This document shows positions 49,862-57,766 of a stretch of DNA of 64,000 nucleotides, one piece after another. Numbering within the stretch: the stretch's first letter is position 1; each line of letters starts with the position of its first letter. The notes under the pieces are model-generated. The model was not told the DNA's origin and searched no databases. It was given only the letters and a program-made list of their open reading frames with translations. Location of the stretch: positions 1-64,000 of the forward strand of contig JACERV010000007.1 in assembly GCA_013911065.1 (NCBI GenBank), read 5' to 3'. The position numbers and the translations under genes were made by a program. The DNA is from Ruminococcus sp. (lineage in GTDB: Bacteria; Bacillota; Clostridia; Lachnospirales; Lachnospiraceae).

Positions 49862-51412
49862 ATGTTAAAAGATTTTAAAAATGCATCAGAATTGGATTTT
49901 ACAATCCAATCAAATAGAGACGCAATGTTACAGGCATTTGCACAGGTTGATGCAGAAAAAGGTCAGGAATATCCGCTTATTATAGGCGGTAAGAGAATTA
50001 TGACAGAAGAAAAAATTACATCTATTGCACCATCAACCAAAGAAGTGGCCGGAAAGGTAAGCTCCTGCAGCCAGGAACTGGCAGATGAAGCAATCCGTAC
50101 TGCTCATGAAGCATTTAAGACATGGAGCAAAACCTCTGTTGAAGAAAGAATCTGCTGTGTCAGAAGGCTTGTAGATTTAATGGACAAGAACCGTTTTGTA
50201 CTGGACGCATGGAACGTAGAAGAAAATGGAAAGAATTGGGGCGAAGCAGACGGAGAATTATGCGAGGCTCTTGACTTTTTTAATTCATACATTTGCCATA
50301 TGCAGGAACTGGACAAAGGGCTTGAGCTTGTATATTCTGAAGAAGCAACCAAATGCATCTATACTCCCATTGGCGTAGGTGTGGCAGTTCCTCCGTGGAA
50401 TTTCCCCTTATCACTGCTGGCAGGCATGGCGGTGGCAGCGGTAATTACAGGAAATACTATCGTATGCAAACCTTCTTCTGATACACCAATTGTTGCCTAT
50501 AAATTCGTAGAATTGTGTGAAAAAGCAGGATTTCCTGCAGGTGTCGTAAACTTTATTCCTGGCTCCGGTTCTGTAATCGGAGATTTTATTGTAAAACATC
50601 CTTTGACCAGATTTGTAAACTTTACAGGCTCCAAGGAGGTTGGTCTGCGTATCAACAAAATGGCGGCAGAAGTATCAGAAGGACAAAAATGGATCAAACG
50701 TGTGGTTGCCGAGATGGGCGGGAAGAATGCAATCATTGTGGATTCTACAGCGGATTTAAAAAGAGCAGCCTCAGGAATTGCGAATTCTGCATTTTCCTTC
50801 CAGGGACAGAAGTGCTCTGCATGTTCCCGGGCCATTGTTCTGAGCGATGTATATGACAGGCTTGTGGATGAAATCGTTACATACACAGAAGAATTAAAGA
50901 AACAACAAGGAAGCGGACGTGACAATCTTGCTGCCGGTCCTGTCATCAACAAGGCAGCATTTGACAATATTGCCGGATATATTGAGATTGCAAGAAAAGA
51001 AGGCAACATCGTATCAGGCGGAAATTATGATGACACGAAAGGGTTCTATATTGAACCAACAGTTGTCCGCGATATTACAAGAAATGCCAGAATTGCAAAT
51101 GAAGAAATTTTCGGACCTGTACTGGCAATTATTAAAGCGGAATCTTTTGACGAAGCACTTGATATTGCAAATGATACAGAGTACGGCCTGACAGGTTCCG
51201 TATATACAGAAGACCGCGCCAATATTCAGAAGGCAAAAACAGAATTCCATGTAGGAAACCTGTATTTTAACAGAAAATCTACAGGTGCAGTTGTACTCCA
51301 GCATCCATTTGGCGGATTTAACATGTCCGGTACAGACGCAAAGACAGGAACAAGAGATTACCTCACAAACTTCATGAATCTGAAATCTGTATGTGAGGAC
51401 TTAACTTATTAA
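49862..51412 (+). CDS. Aldehyde dehydrogenase, probable 1-pyrroline-5-carboxylate dehydrogenase
   Basis: A 516-residue NAD(P)-dependent aldehyde dehydrogenase. Catalytic elements: PPWNFPLS, FTGSKEVG, the general base in VAEMGGKNAIIV and the nucleophile in FQGQKCSACSR. The C-terminal NRKSTGAVVLQHPFGGFNMSGTDAKTGTRDYL matches the P5C (glutamate semialdehyde) dehydrogenase group, which oxidises glutamate semialdehyde to glutamate in proline and arginine breakdown. No proline dehydrogenase is adjacent, so the substrate is inferred. Monocistronic, with strong promoter and ribosome site. Confidence 0.88.
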   Translation: MLKDFKNASELDFTIQSNRDAMLQAFAQVDAEKGQEYPLIIGGKRIMTEEKITSIAPSTKEVAGKVSSCSQELADEAIRTAHEAFKTWSKTSVEERICCVRRLVDLMDKNRFVLDAWNVEENGKNWGEADGELCEALDFFNSYICHMQELDKGLELVYSEEATKCIYTPIGVGVAVPPWNFPLSLLAGMAVAAVITGNTIVCKPSSDTPIVAYKFVELCEKAGFPAGVVNFIPGSGSVIGDFIVKHPLTRFVNFTGSKEVGLRINKMAAEVSEGQKWIKRVVAEMGGKNAIIVDSTADLKRAASGIANSAFSFQGQKCSACSRAIVLSDVYDRLVDEIVTYTEELKKQQGSGRDNLAAGPVINKAAFDNIAGYIEIARKEGNIVSGGNYDDTKGFYIEPTVVRDITRNARIANEEIFGPVLAIIKAESFDEALDIANDTEYGLTGSVYTEDRANIQKAKTEFHVGNLYFNRKSTGAVVLQHPFGGFNMSGTDAKTGTRDYLTNFMNLKSVCEDLTY

Positions 51413-51428
51413 TTGATATAGCAAATAT

Positions 51429-52280
51429 TCAGATATTAAAATAAGGACTGTTGATTTGAATCCAAAAGAATTCAATCAGCAGTCCTATATTCTTGTGTAT
51501 CATCTTGCCTTCATAGTATACATCTGTACTCGCCACATTTTCATTTTCTTCCTGTGAAATAACACGTTTAGCTTCATCAGGATTTGCATTTTCAAATTCA
51601 TCGATAATTTTATTTCCATTTAGTACATACTCATATTTATATTTAGATGGAATTTGAGTTGTTATATCAGGATATGTGATTGTAGCAACAAAGTTGTCAC
51701 ACCCATTGGCATCTCTAATTACTTTTTCCATATATGCTTGATTTCCATGTCTATTCAATGTACTGTTTTGTGGAGTGATGTTATATGCATTCGCTACCCC
51801 GCCAAGAGAATCAGCTATAACATGTCCTTCATCTAAGTCTTTTCGCTCGGTTCCAGGTACTTTTGCTTCATCATCATAATATCTTCCGTGTGAATTAACA
51901 GGTTCCGTTGATTCATCTTGCAAAATGATCTGATCTGCAATTACATTAGTCAGCTGCCCATATTTATTTGTAAACGCCCAATACGTTCTATCTCCATAGC
52001 CAACGTCCACTGCAACGTTGGGTTGTCTTTCACCGGATAAATCATCACCATCGACTTCTATAATTTTATATGTTGTCCCGTTATACTCTATTGAACCATT
52101 ATCATTTTGTACCTCTGTGCTATTTGCTGAGTGCGCAAAATCCGTACTTAGCGCTTCATTAGAACTGATATTTTCAATTTTATCTTTTTTAATATCATTT
52201 TCATTAAATACAAAGGAACTTATTAATAATAATAGAAATATTCCTACAGACTTTTTCTTTAATGTTTTCATATTCCGCAT
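51429..52280 (-). CDS. Secreted DNA/RNA non-specific endonuclease (EndA/NucA-like)
   Basis: A 283-residue protein with an N-terminal signal sequence (SVGIFLLLLISSFVFN) followed by an AT-rich, Asn/Ser/Glu-rich linker and a betabetaalpha-metal nuclease domain: DLDEGHVIADSLGG (catalytic His) and NITPQNSTLNRHGNQAYME (metal Asn). Such nucleases degrade extracellular DNA/RNA; a toxin role is possible but no immunity gene is evident. ATG 52280 follows GAGGTGTAATAAA. The last 15 codons run through a terminator-like hairpin. Base composition is more AT-rich than the neighbours. Confidence 0.85.
   Translation of the reverse strand: MRNMKTLKKKSVGIFLLLLISSFVFNENDIKKDKIENISSNEALSTDFAHSANSTEVQNDNGSIEYNGTTYKIIEVDGDDLSGERQPNVAVDVGYGDRTYWAFTNKYGQLTNVIADQIILQDESTEPVNSHGRYYDDEAKVPGTERKDLDEGHVIADSLGGVANAYNITPQNSTLNRHGNQAYMEKVIRDANGCDNFVATITYPDITTQIPSKYKYEYVLNGNKIIDEFENANPDEAKRVISQEENENVASTDVYYEGKMIHKNIGLLIEFFWIQINSPYFNI
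51444..51486 (-). terminator. Hairpin overlapping the 3' end of the nuclease gene
   Basis: Stem AGGACTGTTGATTTGAAT / AATTCAATCAGCAGTCCT (one mismatch, one bulge) with a 7-nt loop. On the minus strand it continues into TATTTTAATAT. It probably ends the nuclease transcript and may serve the convergent aldehyde dehydrogenase gene, whose stop is 32 nt to the left. It lies inside the nuclease reading frame. Confidence 0.75.
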
Positions 52281-52432
52281 TTTATTACACCTCAATTATC
52301 TAATATAACCAAATTTGTTTTACAATTTATATTTCCCTTTTCCCTTCATTTTATCATGAAGTGATGGCGTATAATTAATTTCGCATTTTAGTTTCATAAA
52401 ATATGCCATCAGAAAAACATCAATAAAAATAA

Positions 52433-52460
52433 GGATAGCAGACTATACAGCTAGCTATCC
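52433..52460 (-). terminator. Terminator after the rlmH-hypothetical pair
   Basis: Stem GGATAGC / GCTATCC with a 14-nt loop; on the minus strand it is followed by TTATTTTTATTG. It lies 105 nt past the stop of the hypothetical gene at 52565. The rest of the 284-nt gap to the nuclease gene is AT-rich and shows nothing else recognisable. Confidence 0.75.
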
Positions 52461-52564
52461 CTTTCTTTTACCATATTCTATTTTCTTAAGGCTGCAAAAA
52501 ACTCCTAATCGACAGTTTACTCCAAAACCTCCGTTACTTGTAATATGATTTTTCCATAAATATA

Positions 52565-52954
52565 TCAAGTTGATATATTAATAAAGTAAAACAAAAACTC
52601 TTTACCATTCCGTATGAATTTATACATATCTGTGTTTTTTTCTGAATCACTTTTTATACGATATAGAAACGGACATACTTTTTCTTCTATATTAGAATCC
52701 CCTAAATAAGGTTCTTCTATATAAACAGTGCCAAAAGGTTTCGTATTTATAAAATAAAAATGCTTCCAGCGGTTCTCATGAGAAAATACCGTTGTAACTG
52801 TATAAACATCTAATATTTCTTCGCCTGAAACCGGTATTTTGTCAGGAATCTTTTTTCCTATTAATATTCCTCCTGATGAAACAAGTATTGGAGGCAAATT
52901 ATATATTAAAATTAATACTAAAACGGCAAGTAGTACAGCAATTTTCTTTTTCAT
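52565..52954 (-). CDS. Hypothetical membrane-anchored protein
   Basis: Not recognised. 129 residues: a Lys-rich start, one hydrophobic segment (IAVLLAVLVLILIYNLPPILV) and a polar remainder rich in aromatic residues (FSHENRWKHFYFINTKPFG; FIRNGKEFLFYFI) that would lie outside the membrane. ATG is preceded by AGGAGG at good spacing, and the gene follows rlmH by about 20 nt, so it is probably real and co-transcribed. AT-rich like the neighbouring nuclease gene. Confidence 0.7.
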   Translation of the reverse strand: MKKKIAVLLAVLVLILIYNLPPILVSSGGILIGKKIPDKIPVSGEEILDVYTVTTVFSHENRWKHFYFINTKPFGTVYIEEPYLGDSNIEEKVCPFLYRIKSDSEKNTDMYKFIRNGKEFLFYFINIST

Positions 52955-52973
52955 TATTTTTTAAAAGCCTCCT

Positions 52974-53453
52974 CTACTTGTGATATGGCTCTCCCTGTAT
53001 AATCCGGTAACTTCTATATATCTGCTCCAGCAAAATAACTCTCATCAACTGATGAGGAAATGTCATGCGTGAAAAACTCAAAGCATAGTCAGAACGTTTC
53101 ATGACTTCTCTGCCAAGTCCTATAGAGCCGCCGATTACGAAAATAATATGGCTGGTGCCGGATACAGCGAGTTTTTTCACCTTCCCAGCCAGCTCTTCAG
53201 ATGTAAGCTGACTTCCCTGTATTTCCAGTGTGATTACAAATGCGTCGTCACGGATATGTTTCAGAAGGCGCTCCCCTTCTTTTTCCCTGATACTATTTTC
53301 CACTGTCTCGCTGGCCTGGTCGGGAGTTTTTTCGTCTGCAACTTCAATTATCTCAAGTTTACAATATTTACTCAGCCGTTTGCGGTATTCCTCAATGGCA
53401 CTCTTTAAATACGTTTCTTTTATTTTCCCTACAGTTAAAAGTGTAATCTTCAT
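52974..53453 (-). CDS. rlmH: 23S rRNA pseudouridine-1915 N3-methyltransferase RlmH
   Basis: SPOUT-class methyltransferase that modifies the pseudouridine at 1915 in helix 69 of 23S rRNA. The 159 residues match the family length; signatures are KITLLTVGKIKETYL, the SAM knot VIGGSIGLGREVMKRSDYALSFS and MTFPHQLMRVILLEQIYRSYRI, ending EPYHK. It lies 12 nt after the C_GCAxxG_C_C gene. Confidence 0.97.
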   Translation of the reverse strand: MKITLLTVGKIKETYLKSAIEEYRKRLSKYCKLEIIEVADEKTPDQASETVENSIREKEGERLLKHIRDDAFVITLEIQGSQLTSEELAGKVKKLAVSGTSHIIFVIGGSIGLGREVMKRSDYALSFSRMTFPHQLMRVILLEQIYRSYRIIQGEPYHK

Positions 53454-53464
53454 TTTCGTTTCCT

Positions 53465-53890
53465 CTAACAGCTCTCTTTTATCCCCTTATCCCTAAGGTA
53501 ATCCTCTACCAATACTACTGCATCTTCTATACACTGGTCGCAACTGCACAGAGGATGGCCTGTACCGATACCTTTTAATTCCCTGCACAGGATAGATTGA
53601 TTCTTATCTTTAAACTTTTGGGCATAAGCTTTTACTTTCTTATAGGTATCCACTTTCGTAGATGTTCCCTTTTCTAAATTTCCTACACTGTTATCAAGCC
53701 CAATAGCCATAAACATTCCTGTTACAGCACCACACACTTCCATCATGCCCATTCCAAATCCGAATCCTTCTGAAATCTTAAACATTTCTTCTTCGGAGAC
53801 ACCAAAATCCGGGCAAAAAGTACACGCTACAGCCTGACAGCAGTTATACCCCTTTTTATGGTATTCCAAAGCCTGCTCTTTTCTTGTCAT
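53465..53890 (-). CDS. C_GCAxxG_C_C family redox-type protein
   Basis: A 141-residue protein with the family cysteine pattern: YNCCQAVACTF, FGFGMGMMEVCGAVTGMFMA (the GCAxxG-like element, here VCGAVTG) and a C-terminal CRELKG ... CSCDQCIED. It has a helical bundle with Cys residues suited to metal or cluster binding; function unknown. ATG 53890 lies 7-8 nt after GGGAGG; the longer frame to 53950 lacks support. It sits between nfnB and rlmH. Confidence 0.88.
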   Translation of the reverse strand: MTRKEQALEYHKKGYNCCQAVACTFCPDFGVSEEEMFKISEGFGFGMGMMEVCGAVTGMFMAIGLDNSVGNLEKGTSTKVDTYKKVKAYAQKFKDKNQSILCRELKGIGTGHPLCSCDQCIEDAVVLVEDYLRDKGIKESC

Positions 53891-53987
53891 TAAAATTTCC
53901 TCCCGGGATAAAACAATTTCTCCATACCTGCCGCAAAAGGAAAAGTCCATTGCTTGCCAGATATGGAGAAATGAGTATTTGTTATGA

Positions 53988-55376
53988 TTACTTATTGCTC
54001 AGATATTCATCAATGCCCTTTGCGCCTGCTTTTCCTGCACCCATGGCAAGAATTACGGTTGCTGCTCCAGTCACAGCATCCCCGCCTGCAAATACGGCTG
54101 CTTTTGAGGTTTGTCCATTTTCTTCCTCTGCAATGATGCATTTTCTTCTGTTGATATCTAATCCTTTTGTTGTAGAAGCAATCAATGGATTCGGTGAAGT
54201 TCCCAGAGACATAATAACTGTATCTACTTCAATCTCATATTCGGAATCTGGAATTTCTATAGGACGTCTTCTTCCCGATGCATCCGGCTCACCCAGCTCC
54301 ATTTTAACCACTCTCATACCCTTGACACTGCCGTTCTCATCCACAAGAATTTCTTTTGGATTTGTAAGGAGATTAAAAATGATTCCTTCTTCCTTTGCAT
54401 GATGCACTTCTTCGACTCTTGCCGGAAGCTCTTCTTCACTTCTTCTGTACACAATATGTACCTCGGCTCCAAGTCTCAAGGCAGTTCTTGCTGCATCCAT
54501 AGCCACGTTTCCGCCGCCTACAACTGCAACCTTCTTGCCTGCGGCAAGTGGGGTATCATAAGAAGAATCGAAAGCTTTCATCAGGTTGCTTCTTGTCAGG
54601 TATTCATTTGCAGAGAATACGCCGTTTGCATTTTCCCCCGGAATTCCCATAAACATAGGAAGACCTGCTCCAGAACCAATAAATATAGCTTCAAAGCCCT
54701 CCTCTTCAATCAACTGGTCAATAGTAACGGATTTACCAATGACAACATTGGTTTCAAATTTAACGCCCAATTCTTTTACTTTTCCAATCTCTTTTGCCAC
54801 AACTTTATGTTTCGGAAGACGGAATTCAGGAATTCCATATACTAATACACCGCCCAGTTCGTGAAGTGCCTCAAAAACAGTTACGTCATATCCCATTTTC
54901 GCCAAATCTCCGGCACAAGTAATTCCTGCCGGTCCGGAACCAATCACTGCCACCTTATGGTTTTTCTTTTCCTTTGCCCCTTCTGGCTTGATATCATGCT
55001 CGAGAGCATAATCTCCCACAAAACGCTCCAGCTTTCCGATAGATACCGGTTCACCTTTGATTCCCCGGATACATCTTTCCTCACACTGTGATTCTTGTGG
55101 GCAGACACGTCCACAGACAGATGGAAGTGCAGATGACCTGCTAATTACCTTATAAGCTTCTTCAATATTGCCCTTTTTAACTTCTCTTATAAAATCAGGA
55201 ATATTAATTGCTACCGGACATCCTGCAATACATTTTGCATTTTTACATTCGAGACAACGTGTTGCCTCATCCATTGCTTCTTCCTGGTTGTATCCCAGAC
55301 AAACTTCTTCAAAGTTTTTTGCTCTTACTTCTGGGTCCTGTTCTCTTACAGGAACTTGTTTTAATACATCCGCCAT
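53988..55376 (-). CDS. nfnB: NfnB/GltD-like NADPH-dependent flavoprotein (large Nfn subunit)
   Basis: A 462-residue FAD/Fe-S protein. The N-terminal Cys-rich region (CLECKNAKCIAGCPV and CGRVCPQESQCEERCIRG) binds two 4Fe-4S clusters; then FAD site VAVIGSGPAGITCAGDLAKMG and NADPH site VAVVGGGNVAMDAARTALRLG. It resembles the small subunit of glutamate synthase, but pairing with nfnA identifies an electron-bifurcating NADH-dependent ferredoxin:NADP oxidoreductase (or the related sulfide dehydrogenase SudAB). Start shares one base with the nfnA stop (TAATG). Confidence 0.92.
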   Translation of the reverse strand: MADVLKQVPVREQDPEVRAKNFEEVCLGYNQEEAMDEATRCLECKNAKCIAGCPVAINIPDFIREVKKGNIEEAYKVISRSSALPSVCGRVCPQESQCEERCIRGIKGEPVSIGKLERFVGDYALEHDIKPEGAKEKKNHKVAVIGSGPAGITCAGDLAKMGYDVTVFEALHELGGVLVYGIPEFRLPKHKVVAKEIGKVKELGVKFETNVVIGKSVTIDQLIEEEGFEAIFIGSGAGLPMFMGIPGENANGVFSANEYLTRSNLMKAFDSSYDTPLAAGKKVAVVGGGNVAMDAARTALRLGAEVHIVYRRSEEELPARVEEVHHAKEEGIIFNLLTNPKEILVDENGSVKGMRVVKMELGEPDASGRRRPIEIPDSEYEIEVDTVIMSLGTSPNPLIASTTKGLDINRRKCIIAEEENGQTSKAAVFAGGDAVTGAATVILAMGAGKAGAKGIDEYLSNK

Positions 55377-56266
55377 TAGTTATCACCTCCACAGACTCCG
55401 CAGCCACCATGATGAGTGTCTCCTTCTTGTAATTTCAAAGCTTTACGGCCTTCTTCGGTTTTGTACATACGGCTTCTTGTCATAGCCTGATCAAAGTCCA
55501 CAAGATGTCCATCAAACTCAGGCCCGTCCACGCAGGCAAACTTCACTTCATCACCCACCTGGAGACGGCATGCACCGCACATTCCAGTTCCATCAACCAT
55601 AATCGGATTCATGCTGACAATCGTAGGAAGCTCCAGTTTCTTTGTGAGCAGGCACACGAATTTCATCATAATCATCGGTCCGATAGCCACACACACATCA
55701 TAGTGCTTTCCTTCATTTTTAACAAGATCTTCTATTACTGTAGTAACCATACCGGAGCGTCCGTAAGAACCGTCGTCTGTAGTAATATACAGATTACCTG
55801 AAACAGACTCCAGCTCCTTTTCCAGAATAAGCAGATCTTTTGTCTTCGAACCAACGATAACATCTGCTTCAATTCCATGCTCATGCAGCCACTTCACCTG
55901 TGGATATACCGGTGCGGCACCAACTCCTCCGGCTACAAATAACATCTTTTTCTTCTTCAGTTCCTCAATATCTTCATGGACAAATTCAGAAGGACATCCT
56001 AACGGCCCTACAAAATCCCTGAAACTGTCCCCTTCTTTTAACTCTGCCATTCTCGTTGTAGAAGCTCCCATAGCCTGGAATACAATCGTAATTGTTCCCG
56101 CTTCCCTGTCATAATCACAGATCGTAAGGGGAACTCTTTCTCCCTTATCATCCATCTTTACAATTACAAACTGTCCTGGTTCACAATGGCTGGCAACACG
56201 TGGTGCATGCACATCCATAAGATAAATTATATCAGCCAGTTTTTCTGCTTTTACTATCTTATACAT
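55376..56266 (-). CDS. nfnA: NfnA-like ferredoxin-NADP reductase subunit
   Basis: A 296-residue FAD/NAD protein with a 2Fe-2S site. N-terminal FAD domain RVPLTICDYDREAGTITIVFQ, NAD domain FVAGGVGAAPVYPQVKWL, and the C-terminal cluster motif DGTGMCGACRLQVGDEVKFACVDGPEFDG. With NfnB it couples NADH and reduced ferredoxin to NADP reduction, supplying NADPH in anaerobes. The C-terminal HHGGCGVCGGDN is an unusual Cys/Gly-rich tail that could hold metal (inference). Confidence 0.92.
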   Translation of the reverse strand: MYKIVKAEKLADIIYLMDVHAPRVASHCEPGQFVIVKMDDKGERVPLTICDYDREAGTITIVFQAMGASTTRMAELKEGDSFRDFVGPLGCPSEFVHEDIEELKKKKMLFVAGGVGAAPVYPQVKWLHEHGIEADVIVGSKTKDLLILEKELESVSGNLYITTDDGSYGRSGMVTTVIEDLVKNEGKHYDVCVAIGPMIMMKFVCLLTKKLELPTIVSMNPIMVDGTGMCGACRLQVGDEVKFACVDGPEFDGHLVDFDQAMTRSRMYKTEEGRKALKLQEGDTHHGGCGVCGGDN

Positions 56267-56363
56267 TTTATTCCTCCTTGAAAAAGATTACCCTTTTCTT
56301 ATAATACGACATAAACATTGGATTGGCAAGCATTCTTTTAAGCAGAATACCTGGACAAAAACA

Positions 56364-56391
56364 GGGACAGTCACGTTTATGTGCCTGTCCC
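56364..56391. terminator. GGGACAG...CTGTCCC hairpin after the alcohol dehydrogenase gene
   Basis: Stem GGGACAG / CTGTCCC extended by CAC / GTG, about 28 nt past the stop of the iron alcohol dehydrogenase gene and before nfnA. On the minus strand it is followed by TGTTTTTGTCC, fitting a terminator. It is related to the palindromes between mutS and mutL. Confidence 0.7.
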
Positions 56392-56418
56392 CTCTTGTAT
56401 GTAAATGAAGCTTTCCTG

Positions 56419-57600
56419 CTAAAAATCTACTTCTGTTCCATAATAAATACAACAGAACAGTTTTTCCATCTCTGCCGGAGTGATACTTCTCGGATTGGAA
56501 CCTGTGCAGGCATCACCTACAGCCAGCTCAGCAATATGTGCAATCTTCTCTTTAAATTCCTCTTCAACAATTCCGAATTCTTTCAACGTCTTAGGAATGT
56601 TAAGTTCTACATTGAAAGCATCAATCTTCTCACAGAGACTATTAATCAGGGCTTTCTCGGAAGCTCCTGCAAGTCCTGTACGGCGTGCAATCTCAGCGTA
56701 ACGTTTTGCAGCCACAGGGTCCTTCGCATTATACTTGATTACATATGGCAGGTACATTGCATTTGCACATCCATGTGTGATGTGTCCTGTAGAGAACGCA
56801 GCTCCTGTCTTATGTGCCATAGAATGTACAATCCCCAGCAGTGCATTGGAAAATGCCATTCCTGCCAAACACTGTGCAGTATGCATCTGCTCTCTGGCAT
56901 TTTTGTTTCCTTTGTAGGATTCCGGCAGGTAATCAAATACCATTTCAATTGCCTGAATTGCCAGCGGATCTGTGAAAGCGCAGTTTAAGGTAGATACATA
57001 TGCTTCAACTGCATGGGTAAGAGCATCCATTCCTGTATAGGCAACCTGTTTTTCAGGAAGTGCTTCTACCAGCTCTGAATCCACAATCGCTACATCAGGT
57101 GTAATATTAAAATCAGCTAACGGATATTTCACACCTGTTTTATAATCAGTAATAACTGAAAATGCGGTAACTTCAGTAGCTGTGCCCGATGTAGATGGAA
57201 TTGCAACAAATTTTGCTTTTTGTCTTAATTCCGGGAAATTAAACGGGATGCATAAGTCTTCAAATGTTACATCCGGATATTCATAAAAAGCCCACATTGC
57301 TTTGGCAGCATCAATGGGAGAACCTCCGCCTATAGAAACAATCCAGTCAGGTTCAAAAGCACGCATAGCTTCTGCCCCTTTCATAACTGTCTCAACAGAT
57401 GGATCCGGCTCTACTCCTTCAAAAAGCTCTACTTCCATTCCAGCTTCTTTCAGATATCCTACTGCCCTGTCAAGAAATCCCTGGCGTTTCATGGAGCCTC
57501 CGCCAACTACAAGAATTGCCTTTTTTCCTTTCAGGTTCTTTAGTTCTTCCATACATCCTTTTCCGTGATAAATGTCTCTTGGTAATGTAAATCTGCTCAT
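56419..57600 (-). CDS. Iron-containing alcohol dehydrogenase
   Basis: A 393-residue group III alcohol dehydrogenase that reduces an aldehyde to an alcohol with NAD(P)H. The NAD site is VSIGGGSPIDAAKAMW; iron ligands lie in DALTHAVEAY (Asp and His region) and HSMAHKTGAAF plus HITHGCANAMYL. It resembles butanol or 1,3-propanediol dehydrogenases of clostridia; substrate not resolved. Start follows AAGGAGATGTAATTAGG. Two Rex-like operators at the promoter suggest repression unless the NADH/NAD ratio is high. Confidence 0.92.
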   Translation of the reverse strand: MSRFTLPRDIYHGKGCMEELKNLKGKKAILVVGGGSMKRQGFLDRAVGYLKEAGMEVELFEGVEPDPSVETVMKGAEAMRAFEPDWIVSIGGGSPIDAAKAMWAFYEYPDVTFEDLCIPFNFPELRQKAKFVAIPSTSGTATEVTAFSVITDYKTGVKYPLADFNITPDVAIVDSELVEALPEKQVAYTGMDALTHAVEAYVSTLNCAFTDPLAIQAIEMVFDYLPESYKGNKNAREQMHTAQCLAGMAFSNALLGIVHSMAHKTGAAFSTGHITHGCANAMYLPYVIKYNAKDPVAAKRYAEIARRTGLAGASEKALINSLCEKIDAFNVELNIPKTLKEFGIVEEEFKEKIAHIAELAVGDACTGSNPRSITPAEMEKLFCCIYYGTEVDF

Positions 57601-57624
57601 CCTAATTACATCTCCTTTATAATC

Positions 57625-57642
57625 TTGTTATCTTTTTAACAA
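57625..57642. promoter_or_regulatory. Rex-type operator at the alcohol dehydrogenase promoter (site 1)
   Basis: TTGTTAT-CTTT-TTAACAA matches the Rex consensus TTGTTAA-N4-TTAACAA at 13 of 14 positions. It lies between the -10 box (57647-57652) and the start codon, over the expected transcription start, where a bound repressor would block initiation. Confidence 0.78.
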
Positions 57643-57646
57643 GCCC

Positions 57647-57675
57647 ATTATATCACTGTTAAACTTTTAACGCAA
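57647..57675 (-). promoter_or_regulatory. Sigma-A promoter of the alcohol dehydrogenase gene
   Basis: Minus strand TTGCGT, 17-nt spacer, TATAAT (perfect -10). The leader would be about 40 nt. Confidence 0.82.
57656..57673. promoter_or_regulatory. Second, weaker Rex-like site in the promoter spacer
   Basis: CTGTTAA-ACTT-TTAACGC agrees with the Rex consensus at 11 of 14 positions and lies between -35 and -10. With site 1 it makes a tandem arrangement 31 nt centre to centre, about three helical turns. Confidence 0.55.
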
Positions 57676-57766
57676 CCGTGTGCTATGAAAAACCCGCCAA
57701 ACCTTGTATAAAATTCCATACAATCTTATATGAAGACATTCTGTCCGCCGCTCATATATCAAAAAA

